From assembly GCF_017308075.1 (NCBI RefSeq), contig NZ_JAFKFX010000025.1:62001-126000 (forward strand): 64,000 nucleotides of DNA, given 5' to 3'. Within the stretch, counting starts at the first letter, position 1. Every line of letters starts with the position of its first letter. The translations under genes and the position numbers were made by a program. The stretch is from Allobosea sp. GTDB lineage: Bacteria; Pseudomonadota; Alphaproteobacteria; Rhizobiales; Beijerinckiaceae. The notes under the pieces are model-generated. The model was not told where the DNA came from. It worked only from the letters and a program-made list of their open reading frames with translations, and did no database searches. This document shows positions 35,853 to 43,828 of this stretch, one piece after another.

Positions 35853-35947
35853 GAGCATCCGCGCCCCTTTGCAGCGCGGATGCTCCGATTCCTTGTTTTA
35901 TCGCTTGTTCTCACGCGAGCCGGTGTCCGCGTCGCTCGAAGAATGCT
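35853..35947. repeat. Rhizobiales-type palindromic repeat
   Basis: GAGCATCCGCGC (35853-35864) and GCGCGGATGCTC (35874-35885) form a 12-base stem. Then comes GATTCCTTGTTTTATCGC and a segment like ACGCGAGCCGGTGTCCGCGTCG. The combination of GAGCATCC hairpin, TTGTTTT and ACGCGA-CCGGT resembles an intergenic repeat widespread in Rhizobiales. Its right end overlaps the 3' end of the small gene at 35911-36045. Confidence 0.65.
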
Positions 35948-36045
35948 TTGGCGCGCGGCCGCGTGGCGCCCGAACTCGCGATCGCCAGGTGTTCCTCCGG
36001 CGTCGGGCAGCTGTGCGCGTCATCGGGGCCGATCTTCGAAGCCAT
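35911..36045 (-). CDS. Very small gene (44 aa) ending in repeat sequence
   Basis: Encodes 44 residues beginning MASKIGPDDAHSCPTPEEHL. GGGAGGGG six bases before the ATG is an excellent ribosome site, the main reason to call it. The last ten residues (FFERRGHRLA) are encoded by the palindromic repeat, so the repeat appears to have replaced or supplied the C-terminus. There is no signal peptide or membrane segment, and the function is unknown. Confidence 0.5.
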   Translation of the reverse strand: MASKIGPDDAHSCPTPEEHLAIASSGATRPRAKAFFERRGHRLA

Positions 36046-36166
36046 GACGAACCCCTCCCAGACGATGCGACGCCATGCCGATCTTTCCGTCTCCGGGGCT
36101 TTGCTGCAAGTTCGGTGATGGGCGCGGAACCGAGCCGCAGAGCCGGTCATGGCAGGGCAGGACAGC

Positions 36167-37462
36167 ATGGATCGCAGCGAGGCAAGGCCGGCCCCGACGC
36201 TCAGCCCGCATCCCGCGCGCGGCGCGATCCTCGCCGAGATCCATGCCCGGCCCTTCGCCCCGCTGGAGACGCCACAGCGCCTGCTGCATTTCGCCTTCAT
36301 GACCGACCAGGCGCAGGCCAGTGCCGACCGCGAGGCGCTCGCCGGCTTCTGCGCCGGGCGAGGCGTCGCAGGCCCCGCCGAGGGCGCCAAACATCATCGC
36401 GCCCGGCTCGGCGAGATCGGACTGCGCTGGGAGCAGCACAGCGAGTTCACCACCTATAGCTGGGAGCTGCCGGGCAATGGCAATGCGCCGTTCACTCCCG
36501 CCGGCAGGGAGTTGCCGCATTTCATGCTGGAGCTGCCGCAGCCGGGACCGCATCTGGTCGCGGTCGACCTGCATCTGCTACCCGAGCGAGCAGCGCCGCC
36601 GCTCGAGGAGATCTTCGATCCGGCGAGCCTCGCAGCCTCGCTGGTCGACAGCGAGGGCGCGATCGCAGCGGCGGATTTCCAGCCCGATCCCGACGGCTTC
36701 GTGCGCATCCTCCTCCTCGACCGGTCGCTGACGCCCTCGCGGGCCGGGGCGCTGGCGCAGCGCCTGCTCGAGATCGAGACCTATCGGGTCCTCGCTTTGC
36801 TCGGCCTGCCGGAGGCGCAACGCCTCGCCCCTTCCGTGCGGGCGACCGAGGAGGCGCTGGTCCGTATCGCCGGCACGATGACGCAGACCGACGGGCTCGC
36901 CGCCGACAATGCCCTGCTCGACGAGATGACGGCGCTCGCCGCGCCGATGGAATCGGAAGCCGCCTCCTCGAATTACCGGTTCGGCGCCAGCCGCGCCTAT
37001 GACAACATCGTCGGTCAGCGCCTCACCGCGATCGGTGAAGCGCCGTACCGGGGCTGGCCGACCATCGCCGCCTTCCTCTCCCGGCGGATGGCGCCGGCGA
37101 TGCGCACCTGTCAGATGCTGCAGGAGCGCCAGGCCGATCTCTCGCGCAAGCTCGCCCGTGCCGCCAACCTGCTGCGCACCCGCGTCGACGTCGCGCTCGA
37201 GCAGCAGAACCGCGACCTGCTGGCAGCGATGAACGAGCGCACCCGGTTGCAGCTGCGCCTGCAGCAGACCGTCGAGGGGCTCTCGGTTGCCGCCATCGGC
37301 TATTATGTCGTCAGCCTGTTCGGCTACCTCGCCAAGGGCGCCAAGGATGCCGGCTACCTGCCTGTCGATGTCGGCATCGCGACCGCACTCTTCGTTCCCA
37401 TCGCCCTGCTGCTGGTCTGGAGCATGGTCCGCCGGATCAGACGCGGCCACAGCGACGGCTAG
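36167..37462 (+). CDS. DUF3422 family membrane protein
   Basis: 431 residues. The N-terminus has the DUF3422 hallmark AEIHARPFAPL and the family segments EQHSEFTTYSWEL and ETYRVLALLGLPEA. The C-terminal third has a coiled-coil helix with two membrane segments (LSVAAIGYYVVSLFGYLAKG and VGIATALFVPIALLLVWSMV). It may be an inner-membrane protein with a large cytosolic domain; function not established. The ATG at 36167 has AGGA close by; an ATG at 36149 is the alternative. Its stop overlaps the stop of the convergent L,D-transpeptidase gene by four bases. Confidence 0.88.
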   Translation: MDRSEARPAPTLSPHPARGAILAEIHARPFAPLETPQRLLHFAFMTDQAQASADREALAGFCAGRGVAGPAEGAKHHRARLGEIGLRWEQHSEFTTYSWELPGNGNAPFTPAGRELPHFMLELPQPGPHLVAVDLHLLPERAAPPLEEIFDPASLAASLVDSEGAIAAADFQPDPDGFVRILLLDRSLTPSRAGALAQRLLEIETYRVLALLGLPEAQRLAPSVRATEEALVRIAGTMTQTDGLAADNALLDEMTALAAPMESEAASSNYRFGASRAYDNIVGQRLTAIGEAPYRGWPTIAAFLSRRMAPAMRTCQMLQERQADLSRKLARAANLLRTRVDVALEQQNRDLLAAMNERTRLQLRLQQTVEGLSVAAIGYYVVSLFGYLAKGAKDAGYLPVDVGIATALFVPIALLLVWSMVRRIRRGHSDG

Positions 37463-38022
37463 CGCTGCACGATGACCTTGGTCCCGGGCCTGACGCGATC
37501 ATAGAGGTCCATCACGTCGCGATTGGTCATCCGGATGCAGCCCGAAGAGACCGCCGCTCCGATCGTGTCGGGCTCGTTCGAACCGTGGATTCGATAGAGG
37601 CTCGATCCCAGATAGATCGCCCGCGCACCGAGCGGGTTCTCCATTCCGCCCGCCATATAGCGCGGCAGGTCGGGTCGGCGCTTCAGCATCGCCGCGGGCG
37701 GACGCCAGTCCGGCCATTCGCGCTTGCGCGAGACGATCTTCGTGCCCGACCAGCTGAAACCCTGCCGGCCGACACCGACGCCGTAGCGGATCGCCCGCCC
37801 CTGGCCGAGCACGTAATAGAGCCGCCTCTGGCTGGTCGAGACCACGACCGTACCGGGCGCCTGCTTGCCATTCCAGGCAACGAGCTGGCGCGGCACCGGC
37901 TGTTCGCTGAAGATGTTGAGGAAGTCCGCGAGCCCGCGGCTGATCGGGTTGGAATAGGCCGACGCAGGCGTAGCGAAAGCCAGAGCGGCGGCAGTCAAGA
38001 CAATGGCGCGCAGCATGATCAT
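37459..38022 (-). CDS. L,D-transpeptidase (YkuD domain)
   Basis: 187 residues. A signal peptide (residues 1-22, ending ASA) precedes a YkuD catalytic domain of about 130 residues with the motif His146-G-S-N ... S-S-G-C162-I-R-M intact. These periplasmic cysteine transpeptidases make 3-3 crosslinks or attach proteins to meso-diaminopimelate; many copies exist per Rhizobiales genome. There are no LysM or PG-binding repeats. It overlaps the convergent DUF3422 gene by four bases at the 3' ends. Confidence 0.93.
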   Translation of the reverse strand: MIMLRAIVLTAAALAFATPASAYSNPISRGLADFLNIFSEQPVPRQLVAWNGKQAPGTVVVSTSQRRLYYVLGQGRAIRYGVGVGRQGFSWSGTKIVSRKREWPDWRPPAAMLKRRPDLPRYMAGGMENPLGARAIYLGSSLYRIHGSNEPDTIGAAVSSGCIRMTNRDVMDLYDRVRPGTKVIVQR

Positions 38023-38231
38023 CCCTGCAACGCCCCCCGCCGGGATTTAACCGGAATTGGGAAAGCCGGGTCAACCCTGGCTCCCCGGCAGCGGCGGAGC
38101 AGCGACAGCAGGGCCCGGTCGGAATCCATGAGCCTGCGGCAGCACCAGCGCATCGATCCTGACAACGACCGACCCAGGGCACCCCTATCAGCCCGCCCAT
38201 CGCTTGAGGAAACGCCGAAAGGGACATCGCC

Positions 38232-38837
38232 ATGCTGACCTTCTATCACGCTCCGCAATCGCGCTCCTTCTCCGTGCTCTGGCTGCTGGAGGAACTCGGC
38301 CAGCCCTACACCATGGAGCTCGTCGACATCCGCGCGAAGGATGGTCCGCCCGAGAGCTACCGCGCCATCCAGCCGCACAAGAAGGTACCGGCGATCGTCC
38401 ATGACGGCACCGTCGTCACCGAGCGCGCCGCGATCTGCCTCTATCTCACCGAAAGGTTTCCGGAGGCCGGGCTCGCCCCCGCCATCGGTGATGCCGACCG
38501 GGCCGCCTTCCTGACCGCGCTGGTCTATGCGGACGCGGTGCTAGACCCGATCATCGCCACCAAGGTCCACGACTTCGCCTATGAACCGCGCGGCTTCTCC
38601 TTCGGCTCGCATGCCGACACCGTCGCCAATCTCGAGAAACGGCTTTCCGCCCATCCCTATGCCGCCGGCGAGCGCTTCACCGCCGCCGATACCCAGCTCG
38701 GCAGCGGCATCCATTTCGGCATGAACATCATCGGCGCCCTGCCGCGCCTGCCGGCCTTCGAAGCCTATATGGAGCGGATGCTGGCGAGGCCGGCCCTGCA
38801 GCAGACCATCGCCAAGGACGACGCGCTCCCGATCTGA
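38232..38837 (+). CDS. Glutathione S-transferase
   Basis: 201 residues. The N-terminal thioredoxin-fold half has the cis-Pro and glutathione site KKVPAIVHDGTVVTERAAICLYL; the start HAPQSRSFSVLWLLEEL carries a Ser as likely catalytic residue. The C-terminal helical half ends FEAYMERMLARPALQ. It is close to beta/theta-like bacterial GSTs. It is a single cytosolic gene of unknown substrate, with a normal ribosome region upstream (GAGGAAACGCC...). Confidence 0.92.
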   Translation: MLTFYHAPQSRSFSVLWLLEELGQPYTMELVDIRAKDGPPESYRAIQPHKKVPAIVHDGTVVTERAAICLYLTERFPEAGLAPAIGDADRAAFLTALVYADAVLDPIIATKVHDFAYEPRGFSFGSHADTVANLEKRLSAHPYAAGERFTAADTQLGSGIHFGMNIIGALPRLPAFEAYMERMLARPALQQTIAKDDALPI

Positions 38838-38864
38838 CCGGGATAAGGCGCGTCCTCGCGCGGC

Positions 38865-39803
38865 TCAGCCCGAGAAGGCGGCGCGCAACCGTTCGAGGAC
38901 GGCGGCCTGCGTCGCCACCGGGGTCTGCGGCACCGAGACCGCGATGCCGTCGAAATGCCGGCGGCCGAGAAAACGGGTGCGGTCGAACACCGCCTCGCCA
39001 CGGAACTGGGCCCCGCTGAACCAAGCCGCCTGGCAGAAGCGCGCCTGCGTGAAGGTCGCGCTCTGCTCGAAGATCGCATTCTCGAAGCCGGCATTATCGG
39101 CGAAATCGACCTCGACGAAATCCGCCGGTCCGCGGTAGCGGCAATCGCCCAGTCCCGCCTCCCATCCGAACCTGGCGCCGCGGAAGCGCACCGGCCCCTC
39201 GAAGAACGAACTGCGAAACCAGACGCTGCCGGAGAACTCGGCCTCGACGAAGCAGAGCGTGCCGGCACAGGAAATTTCGCGAAACTCCGCGCCGCGCTGG
39301 AAATGCGCCGCCCCGAAATCGGCCCCGGCCGCGAAACGCGTGCGTTCGAAGAAGGCATCGCCCGCGAACGTCGCGTCGCGGAAATCGGCCGGCCCGGAGA
39401 ACCTGGCATCGGTGAACCACACATCGCTGCCGAAGGCCGACCCGGCGAAGCGCGCGGCACCCGGAAAGTGGAAGCCGGCGACGTCGAATTCCCCGTCGAA
39501 GCTCTCGTCGACCAGCTCGACACCGGCGAGCAATTGCCAGAGCGAGGTCAGGGCCGGATCGGCGCCCACCTTGCGACGCAGGCTCGTCATGGTCGCCGCC
39601 CAGGAATTCCAGGCCGCCACTCCCGATCCAAGGCGACGCAAGGTCGCCTCGCGCCGTGCCGCATGGATCGCACGAAGCTCCTCCGAATCGTGCTGCGGCA
39701 GCACCTCGGCCGCGTTGAGCGCGGGCTCGTACGGCCACGCCCAGGGGCTGGCCTGCAGGAGCTCGGAGCGAGTACGGGACGCGAGCCGGAGCAGGTCGGC
39801 CAT
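38865..39803 (-). CDS. Pentapeptide-repeat protein
   Basis: 312 residues. An N-terminal helical part (residues 1-95) is followed by about 25 consecutive five-residue units of the A(D/R)F-x-x type from about residue 105 to 285 (FHFPGAARFAGSAFGSDVWF...), which form a right-handed quadrilateral beta-helix. The central position is mostly F or L, and A, G or E precede it. Qnr-type gyrase protection proteins share the fold but are all repeat; this one has an extra helical domain, so the role may be different. It has no signal peptide or membrane segment, and is a single gene. Confidence 0.85.
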   Translation of the reverse strand: MADLLRLASRTRSELLQASPWAWPYEPALNAAEVLPQHDSEELRAIHAARREATLRRLGSGVAAWNSWAATMTSLRRKVGADPALTSLWQLLAGVELVDESFDGEFDVAGFHFPGAARFAGSAFGSDVWFTDARFSGPADFRDATFAGDAFFERTRFAAGADFGAAHFQRGAEFREISCAGTLCFVEAEFSGSVWFRSSFFEGPVRFRGARFGWEAGLGDCRYRGPADFVEVDFADNAGFENAIFEQSATFTQARFCQAAWFSGAQFRGEAVFDRTRFLGRRHFDGIAVSVPQTPVATQAAVLERLRAAFSG

Positions 39804-40087
39804 GGCGGGTTGGAAATCCAGGTTAAGGAATGATTAACCTTAGAGCAGCGCAGCCTCAGGATCAATCCGGCGCACATTCCCGCCATGATTTCGCGCCTGC
39901 GCCCCACATCTCAGCATGCCGGCGGCCGAGCCAGCGAAGGCATGGCCGAAGGGAAGCCGGCGTCTTTCCGTGGTCGATGCAGTACACTTTTAAGGTTACG
40001 GGCCGATAAGGTCCCGTAGCGTAAGGCATTCGAAGTATTTTCCGCGCCATTCAGGGCGGCATCAGCCACGCGGAAAATCCCGTTTCG

Positions 40088-40456
40088 ATGAATGCCTACC
40101 TGCCTTTGATCCTGTTCACGGTGCTGACCAATGCCGCGGCGCAACTGATGCTGAAACGCGGCATGACCGGGGTCGGCCATCTCGATATCGGCGGCGATGG
40201 ACTGATCGCGACGGTCTTCCGCGTCGTCTTCAACCCCTTCGTCTTCGCCGGCCTGTGCACCTTCGTGGTCAGCATGGCCTCGCATCTGATCGTGCTGTCG
40301 AAGGTACAGATCAGCTACGCCTACCCGTTCCTGAGCCTCGCCTACGTCGTGGTCGCGGTCTACGCCTATTTCGTCTTCCAGGAGGATCTGAGTCCGGCCC
40401 GCATCGCCGGCATCGGCCTCATCGTCCTGGGCACGGTCTTCATCGCACAAAGCTGA
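40088..40456 (+). CDS. Small DMT/EmrE-like membrane protein, probable lipid-linked-sugar flippase subunit
   Basis: 122 residues with four hydrophobic segments (PLILFTVLTNAAAQLMLKRGM, PFVFAGLCTFVVSMASHLIVL, YPFLSLAYVVVAVYAYFVF, IAGIGLIVLGTVFI). It resembles ArnE/ArnF-type half-transporters that flip undecaprenyl-phosphate sugars. It is the first gene of an operon with a 41-residue protein, an epimerase and an aminotransferase, which supports a role in envelope sugar handling. Two such subunits would be needed for a dimer. The cargo is inferred, not known. Confidence 0.8.
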   Translation: MNAYLPLILFTVLTNAAAQLMLKRGMTGVGHLDIGGDGLIATVFRVVFNPFVFAGLCTFVVSMASHLIVLSKVQISYAYPFLSLAYVVVAVYAYFVFQEDLSPARIAGIGLIVLGTVFIAQS

Positions 40457-40464
40457 GGGAAACC

Positions 40465-40590
40465 ATGGACCTGATCGCCCGTTTCATTCTGCGCCTCGGC
40501 ACCTTCCTCGTCCCGCCGGCCGAGCCGGCGCTGAAGCCGGTCCCGGTGCCGGCGCGCACCCGCCCTCGCCTGCCCGACGCGCCGCGTTGA
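40465..40590 (+). CDS. Small 41-residue protein in the epimerase operon
   Basis: Starts MDLIARFILRLGTFLVPPAE, then a Pro/Arg tail (PVPVPARTRPRLPDAPR). GAGGGA four bases before the ATG, which is eight bases after the preceding stop, and a 37-base gap to the epimerase start argue for a real gene. The N-terminus is a short amphipathic or membrane-anchored helix; the tail is basic. It may tether or couple operon products at the membrane, but this is a guess. Confidence 0.55.
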   Translation: MDLIARFILRLGTFLVPPAEPALKPVPVPARTRPRLPDAPR

Positions 40591-40627
40591 TGCAGCCCTT
40601 GATCTTCGAACCAGCGGTTCCCCGGAC

Positions 40628-41632
40628 ATGAAACACATCATCATCGGCGGCGACGGCTTCGTCGGCTCGCACCTTGCCGAGGACCTCGCCGCCATGGGCG
40701 AGGAGGTCCTCGTCTGCGACATCCACAAGAGCGGCCACGCCCATTACGACAAGGTGCCGTTCCAGAAGATCGACGTCACCGACGCCGCCAGCGTCGAGAG
40801 CATCGCGCTGACGCCGGACGACCTCGTCTACAATCTCTCGGCCAAGATGCTGTCGCCGATCGTGACCCGCAAGGAACGCCACGATTTCTTCTGGCCGGTG
40901 AACTATCATGGCACCGAGAACATCCTGAAATGGATGGAGAAGAACGGCGCCCGCAAGCTCGTCCACTTCACCACCGACATGATCTACGGCCATGCCGTGA
41001 CCGTGCCGCAGGACGAGACCCATCCGGCGAACCCACTCGGCGAATATGGCGAGAGCAAGCTCGCCACCGAGAAGCTCGCCCAGGGCTATCGCGACCGGGG
41101 CTTCCAGATCCCGATCTTCCGGCCGCGCCTGATCATCGGGCCGGGCCGGCTCGGCATCCTGGTCAAGCTCTTCCGGCTGATCGACCTCAACCTGCCGGTG
41201 CCGATGATCGGCGCAGGCACCAACCCCTATCAGTTCATCTCGGTCTTCGACTGCGCCAGCGCCTGCATCGCGGCCTGGAAGGCGGACTTCCCCAACAGCG
41301 CCTATAATCTCGGCTCAGATGATCCACCGCCGGTGAAGAAGCTGCTCGGCGACCTGATCAGGCATGCCGGCTCGAAATCGATCCTGCTGCCGACCCCGGC
41401 GCCTCTGGTCAAGTTCGCGCTCGACACGCTGGACGCGGTCAACCTGCCGATCATGGACCCCGAGCAGTACAAGATCGCCAACGAGGTCTGCATCCTCGAC
41501 ACCAGCAAGGCCAAGCGCGAGCTCGGCTGGACGCCCAGATACCGCGACGAGGACATGCTGCTCGCCGCCTACACCGAATACCGCAAAGCAAAGACCGCAG
41601 GGACCAAGGCCGAAAGGAGCCTCGCAGCATGA
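40628..41632 (+). CDS. NAD-dependent sugar epimerase/dehydratase family protein
   Basis: 334 residues. An extended-SDR protein with a GGDGFVGSHL nucleotide-binding loop (the Gly pattern G-G-x-G-F-x-G) and a YGESKLATEKL active-site segment, Tyr and Lys three residues apart. HFTTDMIYGH supplies the Ser/Thr position. It is typical of nucleotide-sugar epimerases or reductases. The stop overlaps the aminotransferase start (ATGA). It may build a 4-keto or epimerised sugar that the aminotransferase then aminates. The exact substrate is unknown. Confidence 0.88.
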   Translation: MKHIIIGGDGFVGSHLAEDLAAMGEEVLVCDIHKSGHAHYDKVPFQKIDVTDAASVESIALTPDDLVYNLSAKMLSPIVTRKERHDFFWPVNYHGTENILKWMEKNGARKLVHFTTDMIYGHAVTVPQDETHPANPLGEYGESKLATEKLAQGYRDRGFQIPIFRPRLIIGPGRLGILVKLFRLIDLNLPVPMIGAGTNPYQFISVFDCASACIAAWKADFPNSAYNLGSDDPPPVKKLLGDLIRHAGSKSILLPTPAPLVKFALDTLDAVNLPIMDPEQYKIANEVCILDTSKAKRELGWTPRYRDEDMLLAAYTEYRKAKTAGTKAERSLAA

Positions 41633-43083
41633 GCATGCCCGCTTACCGGAACGAGGACGACATGGCCCCCGCCACTCCCGCCCGCCCGAAGCTGATCAGC
41701 GTCGAGGCCGCCAAGCAGCTCGACGCCACCCAGGTGAAGGACCTCTTCACCAGCCATATCAATCCCGGCCAGGTGCATTTCCTGAAGCTGCTCGGCTTCG
41801 ACAAGATCATCGTCGATCGCGCCGAGGGCATGCACTACATCACCAGGGACGGCCGCAAGATCCTCGATTTCTTCGGCGGCTTTTGCTCGGTCGCCTTCGG
41901 CCACAACCATCCGCGTATCATCGCGGCAAGGCAGAAGTTCCAGGCCGAGAACCGCCATGAGATCTGCATGGCGTTCATGTCGCAATATGCTTCGGCACTC
42001 GCCCACAACCTCGCCCAGATCGCGCCCGGCGATCTCGACATGGTCTTCCTCGGCTCGACCGGCTCGGAGGCGATGGAAGCGGCGCTGAAGGTCGCCGAGC
42101 AGGCGCAGGGGCCCGGCAGATCGAAGATCCTGCACGCCGCAAACTCCTTCCACGGCAAGACCAAGGGCGTGCTCTCGGTCACCGATTCCAACCTCTACCA
42201 GTCGCAGTTCAAGCTCGTCGACAACCGGGTCAAGGTACCCTTCGGCGATATCGAGGCGGTGCGGCTGGCGCTGGAGAGCGATCCGGCGATCGGCATCGTC
42301 GTGATGGAGACGATCCAGGGCGGCGGCGGCATCGTCGAGGCGCCTCTCGGCTTCTGGCGCGAGCTGCGTGCGCTCTGCGACAAGCATGGCGTGCTCTGGG
42401 TCGCCGACGAGGTCCAGTGCGGGCTCGGCCGCACCGGCCAGTTCTTCGCCTTCGAGCGTGACGGCGTCGTGCCGGACGTGACCGCGCTCGCCAAGGCGCT
42501 CGGCGGCTCCAAGGCCGCGGTCGGCGCGATGATCGCCCGCCGCGAGATCTACATGAAGGCCTATGGCAAGCCGAAGGCGGCGCTGATCCACGCCCAAGCC
42601 ACGTTTGGCGGCATGGGCGAGGCCTGCATCAGCGCGATCGAGGGGCTCAACGTGCTCTATGAGGAAGACCTCATGGGCAATGCGCAGCGCCAGGGCGATT
42701 ATCTGATCGCAAGGCTGAACGAGCTGCGCGCCAAGCATCCCAGCCTGCTCAAGGAGATCCGCGGCCGCGGGCTGATGATCGGCGTCGAGTTCCAGGACAT
42801 CAGCGAGACCATGCCCTTCGGGCTGAAGCACATGGTCGCGCTGCTCGACGACAAGCTGAAGGGCTCGCTCTGCGGCTTCATCGGCGCGCTGCTGCTGAAA
42901 GATTACGACGTGCTCGTCGCCTTCACCGAGTACAACCGCAACGTCATCCGGCTCGAACCTCCGCTGATCGTCACCCGCGAGCAGTGCGACGAGTTCATCA
43001 CGGCACTCGACGACCTGCTCTCGCGCAGCATCACCCGGATCGTCACCGACTATCTGCGCAAGGTCGCCGTCAGCAAGGGCTGA
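41629..43083 (+). CDS. Class III PLP-dependent aminotransferase (HpnO-like)
   Basis: 484 residues. PLP hallmarks are present: GSTGSEAMEAALKVAEQA, HGKTKGVLSVTD, ADEVQCGLGRTGQFFAFE and TALAKALGGSK. The N-terminal LFTSHINPGQVHFLKLLGFDKIIV resembles the start of HpnO (hopanoid tail amination) enzymes, and so does the overall length. It might aminate a hopanoid polyol or a keto-sugar made by the preceding epimerase. There is tight overlap with the epimerase. An alternative ATG is at 41662. The operon ends just after, at a strong terminator. Confidence 0.88.
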   Translation: MSMPAYRNEDDMAPATPARPKLISVEAAKQLDATQVKDLFTSHINPGQVHFLKLLGFDKIIVDRAEGMHYITRDGRKILDFFGGFCSVAFGHNHPRIIAARQKFQAENRHEICMAFMSQYASALAHNLAQIAPGDLDMVFLGSTGSEAMEAALKVAEQAQGPGRSKILHAANSFHGKTKGVLSVTDSNLYQSQFKLVDNRVKVPFGDIEAVRLALESDPAIGIVVMETIQGGGGIVEAPLGFWRELRALCDKHGVLWVADEVQCGLGRTGQFFAFERDGVVPDVTALAKALGGSKAAVGAMIARREIYMKAYGKPKAALIHAQATFGGMGEACISAIEGLNVLYEEDLMGNAQRQGDYLIARLNELRAKHPSLLKEIRGRGLMIGVEFQDISETMPFGLKHMVALLDDKLKGSLCGFIGALLLKDYDVLVAFTEYNRNVIRLEPPLIVTREQCDEFITALDDLLSRSITRIVTDYLRKVAVSKG

Positions 43084-43114
43084 CACGCTGCGACGACATC
43101 TCCCGGATGCCTGA

Positions 43115-43140
43115 GGGCCGGCGAAAGCCGGCCCTTTTTT
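43115..43140 (+). terminator. Strong rho-independent terminator
   Basis: GGGCCGGC-GAAA-GCCGGCCC followed by six T: an 8-base GC stem with a GAAA tetraloop. It ends the four-gene operon starting at 40088. Confidence 0.93.
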
Positions 43141-43169
43141 CCGTGCGCCGTCTCATCCCCAAGCGAGGC

Positions 43170-43258
43170 TTGACAGAACCTCGGAACAAACCAACTTTAT
43201 AGGCATGACCACGCTGCGCAGCACCGTTCTCCGGATCCTCCCGATCGCGGACGTTTAG
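43170..43258 (+). promoter_or_regulatory. Candidate promoter with a 17-codon upstream open frame before rnk
   Basis: TTGACA (43170-43175) is followed by an AT-rich stretch (ACTTTATAGG) and at once by ATG at 43205. That frame encodes MTTLRSTVLRILPIADV and stops at 43256-43258. If the start site lies just before the ATG, this is a leaderless leader peptide. About 145 bases separate it from the rnk start. The -10 element is weak and its spacing ambiguous. The rest of the 321-base gap shows nothing else definite. Confidence 0.35.
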
Positions 43259-43404
43259 CCCCGGACTCGGCCTTACGCGCCCCGAGTTCAGGGGTGCTGT
43301 CTACGCTGTCCGCAGCACGATCTTACAGGCGCAACCTCCACATTCACGTTTTTCGAAGCAGCGCCGCGCGTCGGCATGCGCCACCACAGGACATTCGCGT
43401 CATC

Positions 43405-43827
43405 ATGACCCAGAAGCCGCCCCGCAAGCCCAAGATCGTCGTCACGGAAAGCGATCTCGAGCGCCTGACCGGTCTCGCCACCGCCGCCCTCGAGCGCATT
43501 CCCGAGGTCGCCGAGGAACTGCTGAACGAAATGGACCGCGCCAAGGTCGTCAGCCCCAAGCAGATGCCGGCTGATGTCGTGCGCATGGGCTCGATTGTCG
43601 AGTTCAGCTCCGACACGGCCCAGCAGCGCCGCGTCCAGCTCGTCTTCCCCGGAGAGGCCGATATCGAGCAGGGCCGGATCTCGATCCTGACCCCGATCGG
43701 CACCGCCCTGATCGGGCTCGCGGCCGGCCAGTCCATCGCCTGGACGGCGCGCGACGGGCGCCAGCACACCCTGACCGTGCTGACGGTCGAGCAGCCGGCC
43801 GCCACGCCGGAGAAGGCCCCGGCCTGA
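43405..43827 (+). CDS. rnk: GreA/GreB C-terminal domain protein, Rnk type
   Basis: 140 residues. The short N-terminal helix pair lacks the long coiled coil of GreA; the C-terminal FKBP-like domain is VRMGSIVEFSSDTAQQRRVQLVFPGEADIEQGRISILTPIGTALIGLAAGQSIAW, with the typical S-(I/V)-x-TP(I/V)G-A-L segment. Rnk in E. coli binds RNA polymerase and was first described as regulator of nucleoside diphosphate kinase. A single gene between two convergent groups; the start at 43405 fits the family length. Confidence 0.9.
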   Translation: MTQKPPRKPKIVVTESDLERLTGLATAALERIPEVAEELLNEMDRAKVVSPKQMPADVVRMGSIVEFSSDTAQQRRVQLVFPGEADIEQGRISILTPIGTALIGLAAGQSIAWTARDGRQHTLTVLTVEQPAATPEKAPA

Positions 43828-43828
43828 C

